From assembly GCA_029939595.1 (NCBI GenBank), contig JAOZSQ010000038.1, positions 1 to 19,145 on the forward strand: a stretch of DNA of 19,145 nucleotides, read 5' to 3'. This document shows, in pieces, positions 15,205 through 19,145 of this stretch. The position numbers and the translations under genes are program-made. A model generated the notes under the pieces. It ran no database searches and had not been told where the DNA came from. It worked only from the letters and a program-made list of their open reading frames with translations. This DNA is from EX4572-165 sp002254885 (GTDB lineage: Archaea; Thermoplasmatota; E2; DHVEG-1). Every line of letters starts with the position of its first letter. Positions within the stretch are counted from its first letter, which is position 1.

Positions 15205-16491
15205 ATGAATGAACCACTGAATCCTTGGACCTCTGATGATGAAAAAGAACATTACCCTAGTGTTCTTGAATGGTGGTGCACAGAAGGTTTTTTTAAATGT
15301 AAAAAAACAGGTAAAACATGGAGTTTTAAAGGATCATTTTCTGAATGGTGTACAGCAGGTAATGTTCATGGTTCAACTTATGATTTTACATTGTTTGATC
15401 CTGAAAAGAAAAAATATTTCAGCTCATACATACGAACTGATGAAGAAAAACTGGATATTTCATATGATGAAGAAAACAAGATCATCACTAGATTCAATAA
15501 TGCATTTTTAACGGGCATCTATCCTAACTATAAGATGAGATATGAAAACATAAAGGATGATATTGTTCTTGAATTGAGATATCATTCAGAATCCCTCCCT
15601 CATTGGATAACTCAAGATATAACCGGTGGATATCTCCCTATGGGTATGGGTTTTTATCGATATGGATTTATACCTAGAAACACAATTGATGGGACTTTGT
15701 CTATTAAGGATCATGAGTTTTCTGTTAAAGGAACAGGTTATTATGAACATGTATGGGGTGATTTTTCATATAAAAATCCCTTAGCAAATCTTTCTTTTCT
15801 AAAAAAATCAGTACCAATCTATCAGAAACTCATTGCTTGGTGGATTCATAATCATAATCCAAAAATTCCAAATAAAATAAGATTTTTATCAGAAAATAAT
15901 CCGCTTGGATATGATTGGTTATGGGGAATACTTGACAATGGATGGAGTTTCTTTCTAGGCAATATTTTGTTTTGGGTTTCCGAAGGTCCTATCTTTGGTA
16001 CGTTAATATTAACAAAAGATGGGAAACATTACCATGAATTCTGTGATGTAACATATCAATATAAGAAACTAGAACAATCAAAGAACTTTGATTTTGTATA
16101 CCCCACAGATATTATAATTAATGCAAGAGATAAAAACGAGAAGCTAACATTGAACTGTAAGATGATAATGCCATGTCGGGAATTTGTAACACTATTGAAC
16201 CAAAAAAAATGGCTTGCATTTGTCATCTGTGAGGCTCCCGGGAAAATCACAGGATCTTATCAAAATGATCAAGGAAAAATAAATCTTTCTGGTTTATGTA
16301 AATTTGAACCACAAAGACAAATCTCTAATTATGGCCATAATGAATTGTCAATTGATTTTATTAAACCTCCAAAGGGCGTTGGAATTAAAATTAACCTTGA
16401 ATCCCATTTTCTAAACAAGAGAATATGTTCAAAATTATGTTTTGATCCTTATCCAAAAATCAGGTTTTCAAGTAAGAAAAACAAATCATGA
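15205..16491 (+). CDS. CrtC/AttH-family lipocalin-like protein (putative isoprenoid hydratase), copy 1
   Basis: A 428-residue protein without signal peptide or membrane helices. SVLEWWCTEGFF (19-30) matches the opening EWW of the AttH/CrtC lipocalin-like fold. GYYEHVWGDFSY (178-189) carries the His-x-Trp pair (His182, Trp184) that in bacterial carotenoid 1,2-hydratases is needed for catalysis. NNPLGYDWLWG (231-241) and the C-terminal GHNELSIDFIKPPKGVGI are also shared with its paralogue at 17296. Family members add water across an isoprenoid double bond; others only bind lipids. No carotenoid pathway gene is present here, so a hydratase acting on lipid isoprenoid chains is a guess. The last codons overlap a palindrome shared with the convergent gene. 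It is divergent from the MATE gene. Confidence 0.72.
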   Translation: MNEPLNPWTSDDEKEHYPSVLEWWCTEGFFKCKKTGKTWSFKGSFSEWCTAGNVHGSTYDFTLFDPEKKKYFSSYIRTDEEKLDISYDEENKIITRFNNAFLTGIYPNYKMRYENIKDDIVLELRYHSESLPHWITQDITGGYLPMGMGFYRYGFIPRNTIDGTLSIKDHEFSVKGTGYYEHVWGDFSYKNPLANLSFLKKSVPIYQKLIAWWIHNHNPKIPNKIRFLSENNPLGYDWLWGILDNGWSFFLGNILFWVSEGPIFGTLILTKDGKHYHEFCDVTYQYKKLEQSKNFDFVYPTDIIINARDKNEKLTLNCKMIMPCREFVTLLNQKKWLAFVICEAPGKITGSYQNDQGKINLSGLCKFEPQRQISNYGHNELSIDFIKPPKGVGIKINLESHFLNKRICSKLCFDPYPKIRFSSKKNKS

Positions 16492-16523
16492 ACCCCAGAA
16501 ACGATTCATACCTTGTTTTTCTT
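16474..16523. terminator. Bidirectional terminator formed by the coding ends of two convergent genes
   Basis: AAGAAAAACAA-ATC-ATGAA (16474-16492) is mirrored by TTCAT-ACC-TTGTTTTTCTT (16505-16523) around a 12-base loop: 16 of 19 positions pair. T-runs follow on each strand. Both stop codons lie inside it, so the final codons of each gene (Lys-Lys-Asn-Lys on both sides) are written by the hairpin itself. Confidence 0.65.
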
Positions 16524-17150
16524 TTTAAGGACTATTGATGTTGTTGATCCATGTTTTTTATGACAAAAGATATCTAGGATATTGTAAGAATTTTTAAGAA
16601 ATTCATCAGAAGGATCCAATGATTTATCTTGTGAAAATGAACGTAAAACAATAATTTGATCTAATGAAAGATTGTCTGCCAACTTCTGCATAAATACTTC
16701 TTTTGGAATAATCCCCTGCGATATTAATATTATTTTATGTGATGACAGATCTGATTTTAATGCATCCATTTGTTTGACAACAACTCTCTTAGTCAGTCCC
16801 ATATTTTTAATACATATTTTTGCTTTTTTTATCGCATGGAAATCCAGATCAATTCCAAGAATTTTGGCTTGTGTTTTTTTTGCAAGAAGAATAGAAGATG
16901 CAGGGATAGATCCACACCCTATATGAAGAATAGATGCTGAATCGGTCATGTTTATCATTGATATCTCTTGTTCTATGATATCAGCATAATACTCAATATA
17001 AAATGGAAGAAATTTAGGGAAATGAATGATGATTTTCTCAGATATTTTAAACAAAAAATCAACAAGAGACTTTAATGAAATTGCATCAAATTTATCACTA
17101 ATGTCATTTAAAAGAAATAATATCAATGCCTGTGCCTTTTGCTTAATCAT
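16506..17150 (-). CDS. Nicotianamine-synthase-like SAM-dependent enzyme
   Basis: A 214-residue protein. The helical N terminus (1-70) precedes a SAM-binding Rossmann fold with SILHIGCGSIPASSILLA (73-90), where nicotianamine synthases have a similar HIGSGPLPLTSI segment. The acidic ILGIDLDFHAIKKAK (97-111) follows. IVLRSFSQDKSLDP (167-180) and YNILDIFCHKKHGSTTSIVLKK match the LRSAHG and C-terminal strands of that family. These enzymes transfer the aminobutyrate part of SAM, rather than methyl, to make metal-binding opine precursors such as thermonicotianamine in methanogens. A plain methyltransferase remains possible. No opine dehydrogenase or metal transporter is visible here. It sits opposite and between two CrtC-like genes, ending 14 bases from the first and sharing its promoter region with the second. 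Confidence 0.68.
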   Translation of the reverse strand: MIKQKAQALILFLLNDISDKFDAISLKSLVDFLFKISEKIIIHFPKFLPFYIEYYADIIEQEISMINMTDSASILHIGCGSIPASSILLAKKTQAKILGIDLDFHAIKKAKICIKNMGLTKRVVVKQMDALKSDLSSHKIILISQGIIPKEVFMQKLADNLSLDQIIVLRSFSQDKSLDPSDEFLKNSYNILDIFCHKKHGSTTSIVLKKKNKV

Positions 17151-17167
17151 ATATTTAATTACTTCCT

Positions 17168-17183
17168 AGTTCTAGGGAGAACT
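17168..17183. promoter_or_regulatory. Candidate operator between divergent genes
   Basis: AGTTCT-AGGG-AGAACT is a perfect six-base inverted repeat with a four-base spacer. It overlaps a second dyad, CCTAG-TT-CTAGG (17165-17176). It lies just upstream of the nicotianamine-synthase-like gene and in the shared promoter region with the second CrtC-like gene. The remainder of this 145-base gap shows no gene. Confidence 0.45.
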
Positions 17184-17260
17184 TCTTGAATTTTTCCTGT
17201 AATCTTATAATACAACCAAATAAGATTTCATACTAATAAAACTCTTGTTTTTGATAACAA

Positions 17261-17268
17261 TTAAATAC
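17261..17268 (+). promoter_or_regulatory. TATA box of the second CrtC-like gene
   Basis: TTAAATAC is centred 31 bases before ATG 17296, giving a nearly leaderless transcript like that of the first copy. No Shine-Dalgarno site is seen. Confidence 0.5.
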
Positions 17269-17295
17269 AAAATCACTGTATCATAAAATAGATTT

Positions 17296-18591
17296 ATGCA
17301 AGCAAACACATCCAACGACCCATGGAGCATGCAAGATGAGGGTAGCCACTACCCTGTTACAAGAGAATGGTGGACGTTTGAAACAATTTTTACTACATCC
17401 ATTGATAAACGTAAATGGAATCTTATGCTAATTATGGCTTATAATTTAGAGAAACCAAATTGTTTCTTTCAATATACTCTTTTTGATATTACAAATAAAA
17501 AATGTGTCTTACGAAAAGATATCGATGATGAAATCCATAAATTTAAACATAAAAAAAATAAAATGGATTTACAATATGAACAAAGTTTTGCAAAAGGTCT
17601 TTTTCCTGATTATAATCTTCACCTAGAAGATAATGAACAATCATTAACAATTGATATGGACTTTAATGCAATATCAAATCCTCATTGGATCGCACAAGAT
17701 ATTACAGATGGAGATCTTCCAATTGGTTTAAATTTCTACAAATATGGATATATCCCAAATACGAACATTTTAGGGAAAATGAGTTTAGATGATCAAATAT
17801 TTGAACTGAATGGCAAAGGATACATCGAACATGTCTGGGGTGACTGGTCATATCAAAAACCATTATCTCAAATCAAAAACCTTAGAAAAACAATTAGAAC
17901 CTACACAAACCTTGGGAAATGGTGGCTATCTCACCATAAACCAAAAATACCTAATAAAATTGCACTCACAACAGAGAACAATCCCTTTGGTTATGATTGG
18001 GCATGGGGCGTCTTTGATAATGATTGGAGTGTTTTTTATGGAAATATCCTATTCTGGCTTTACAAAGGACCTGCATTTGGTGTATTAACTTTATCGCCCG
18101 ATGGAAAAAAATATTGGGAATTCTGTGATATAAAATATAAATACAACAAGGTCCACTATGTGAAAGAATACGACATCTATTTTGCCTCAGACATTGAGTT
18201 AGATGCGATTTTAGATGATAAGAAAATTCATCTACGATTCTATTTAGATACAAAATGTCATGATTATATAGATCCATTTGACCATCAAGGATTCTATAAA
18301 GCATTTATCCTTGCTGAAATGCCTGGAAGGATGGAAGGAACCTTTGAAGATAAAGAAAAAAGAATAGATCTGAAAGGCGATTGTAAATTAATGCCTTTAC
18401 GGCAACCATCAATTTTAGGACATAATTCTCTTACAATTGATATTACAAAACCACCAAAAGGATTTGGAATGGATCTTGATTTCAATTCACATTACCTAAA
18501 AAAACAGATAAAAGCTAATATGCATTTTTTGCCAAAACCAAAGATATCTTTTCATATGGAAAAAATTGATGAAAACGATTTTACTTTTTAG
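17296..18591 (+). CDS. CrtC/AttH-family lipocalin-like protein (putative isoprenoid hydratase), copy 2
   Basis: A 431-residue paralogue of the protein at 15205, colinear over its whole length. Shared blocks are NDPWSMQDEGSHYPVTREWW (7-26), NPHWIAQDITDGDLPIGLNF (128-147), KGYIEHVWGDWSY (174-186, with His179 and Trp181 of the His-x-Trp pair), ENNPFGYDWAWG (227-238) and ITKPPKGFGMD near the end. It has no signal peptide. It lacks several cysteines present in copy 1 (such as the cysteine after EWW), so the copies may differ in substrate. The divergence between the copies suggests an old duplication; they may work on successive or different bonds, or form a heteromer. It is divergent from the nicotianamine-synthase-like gene. 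Function as hydratase or lipid binder is inferred from the family. Confidence 0.72.
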   Translation: MQANTSNDPWSMQDEGSHYPVTREWWTFETIFTTSIDKRKWNLMLIMAYNLEKPNCFFQYTLFDITNKKCVLRKDIDDEIHKFKHKKNKMDLQYEQSFAKGLFPDYNLHLEDNEQSLTIDMDFNAISNPHWIAQDITDGDLPIGLNFYKYGYIPNTNILGKMSLDDQIFELNGKGYIEHVWGDWSYQKPLSQIKNLRKTIRTYTNLGKWWLSHHKPKIPNKIALTTENNPFGYDWAWGVFDNDWSVFYGNILFWLYKGPAFGVLTLSPDGKKYWEFCDIKYKYNKVHYVKEYDIYFASDIELDAILDDKKIHLRFYLDTKCHDYIDPFDHQGFYKAFILAEMPGRMEGTFEDKEKRIDLKGDCKLMPLRQPSILGHNSLTIDITKPPKGFGMDLDFNSHYLKKQIKANMHFLPKPKISFHMEKIDENDFTF

Positions 18592-18605
18592 AAAAACTTA
18601 TTTTT

Positions 18606-18622
18606 GTGCGATTAAATCACAC
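18606..18622. repeat. Imperfect palindrome after the second CrtC-like gene
   Basis: GTGCGATT-A-AATCACAC is a 17-base dyad with one mismatch, 15 bases after the stop codon. The single-base centre is too tight for an RNA hairpin of full length, so a protein-binding site or chance is more likely than a terminator. Confidence 0.3.
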
Positions 18623-18733
18623 AGCATCTTTAATCGTAATGTTTTACATATTTATGAAATGTTGAAAGAATTTGTTTGAATCTGAAGTTGTTAATAAAAA
18701 TTCGTTTTTCATGACATCTGAAGAAAAATATAC

Positions 18734-18766
18734 CCCAATTGGGAATCAAATAGGCTAACATGTTAG
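18734..18766. repeat. Two adjacent perfect palindromes in an intergenic region
   Basis: CCCAATTGGG (18734-18743) and CTAACATGTTAG (18755-18766) are perfect palindromes 11 bases apart, in the 224-base gap between convergent genes. The gap (18592-18815) otherwise shows only AT-rich sequence and no credible gene. Confidence 0.35.
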
Positions 18767-18815
18767 ATTTTAAGAAGAAAATTTCTAAAAAATTTTTAAC
18801 TCAGGTATAAATAGG

Positions 18816-19145
18816 TCAACATTCTATTCGCACCATGCCTGTATCTTTGGTCATACTAAAATGCATATGAGATGCAGGTTTGATATAACCAAAAAAGAAA
18901 TCAATGTTCCAATCTGCTCCTTTTGAAATGATTGGTATACTTATTCTCCAAACTTTATGATGTTTATCAAATTTAATATTCATATGCTTTAGAATAGGTT
19001 CTGGATTATCTGGATACGACAGATAGTGTTCTTTAGTAATATTTAAAGAAGATTCCAAGAAATTTATAAGATGGGAATTAAAAAAATTTCTGACTTCTGA
19101 CTCGGAATTAATACTTTCATTAACTATCCAAACGATTTCATCATA
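18816..19145 (-). CDS. Unrecognised protein, 5'-truncated by the window edge
   Basis: The minus-strand frame stays open from the last base of the window to TGA at 18816-18818, giving the final 109 residues of a larger protein. The visible part starts YDEIVWIVNESINSESEV, passes through a helix-rich stretch, and ends in a probable beta region (WRISIPIISKGADWNIDF, then GYIKPASHMHFSMTKDTGMV). There is no membrane segment, cysteine cluster or catalytic signature, and I do not recognise the family. An internal TTG at 19058 could start a short 80-residue version, but the open frame to the edge favours a longer gene. It is convergent with the second CrtC-like gene. Confidence 0.55.
   Translation of the reverse strand, partial: YDEIVWIVNESINSESEVRNFFNSHLINFLESSLNITKEHYLSYPDNPEPILKHMNIKFDKHHKVWRISIPIISKGADWNIDFFFGYIKPASHMHFSMTKDTGMVRIEC

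Noticed and set aside
15205..18591. Naming the two lipocalin-like genes crtC
   Set aside because: The family match does not establish carotenoid hydratase activity and no carotenoid gene is in view, so no symbol is given.
1..19145. CRISPR arrays, insertion sequences, integrases, phage genes or attachment sites
   Set aside because: No regularly spaced direct repeats, transposase or recombinase motifs were seen on either strand. The tRNA gene is not followed by a repeated copy of its 3' end within the window.

Overview
The window is AT-rich and archaeal. It encodes a class I lysyl-tRNA synthetase, a GfcR-type regulator, an archaeal-type phosphoglycerate kinase, an archaeal tRNA methylthiotransferase, a geranylgeranyl-reductase-family flavoprotein and a tRNA-Ala without an encoded CCA end. 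Several genes have a TATA-like box about 26-35 bases before the start codon. A euryarchaeon, perhaps of the Thermoplasmatota, is my best guess; the lineage cannot be fixed from the sequence alone.

Region 1 (1-7000) is core metabolism. It opens with a decayed Sir2 deacetylase gene on the minus strand (two in-frame stops and a frameshift). A tightly spaced plus-strand run follows: gfcR (PRTase-like glycolysis regulator), lysS, a threonylcarbamoyladenosine methylthiotransferase and a bacterial-type gap. Then comes pgk with its own leader and Shine-Dalgarno site, and then tRNA-Ala(CGC). The regulator sits in one cluster with two successive enzymes of lower glycolysis, its likely targets.

Region 2 (7115-8940) is a divergent pair. 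One gene is a secreted/membrane DUF2330-like protein with a transmembrane hairpin inside the domain. The other is an ArsR-type winged-helix protein with two C-terminal membrane helices. The sequence between and at the start of the regulator carries repeated copies of ATCAACA, including a perfect 15-base palindrome over its predicted transcription start.

Region 3 (9139-12670) holds a B12-type radical SAM enzyme, a small PAPS-type sulfotransferase and two divergent secreted proteins with CARDB-like folds.

Region 4 (12675-18591) holds a minus-strand MATE transporter followed by a short geranylgeranyl-reductase-like flavoprotein. Next are two paralogous CrtC/AttH lipocalin-like proteins on the plus strand, with a nicotianamine-synthase-like gene between them on the opposite strand. 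With the radical SAM enzyme and the sulfotransferase, this is a plausible undescribed cassette for modifying isoprenoid lipids or making a small molecule. The individual family calls rest on visible motifs; the joint function is inference. The window ends inside an unrecognised minus-strand gene (18816 to the edge).
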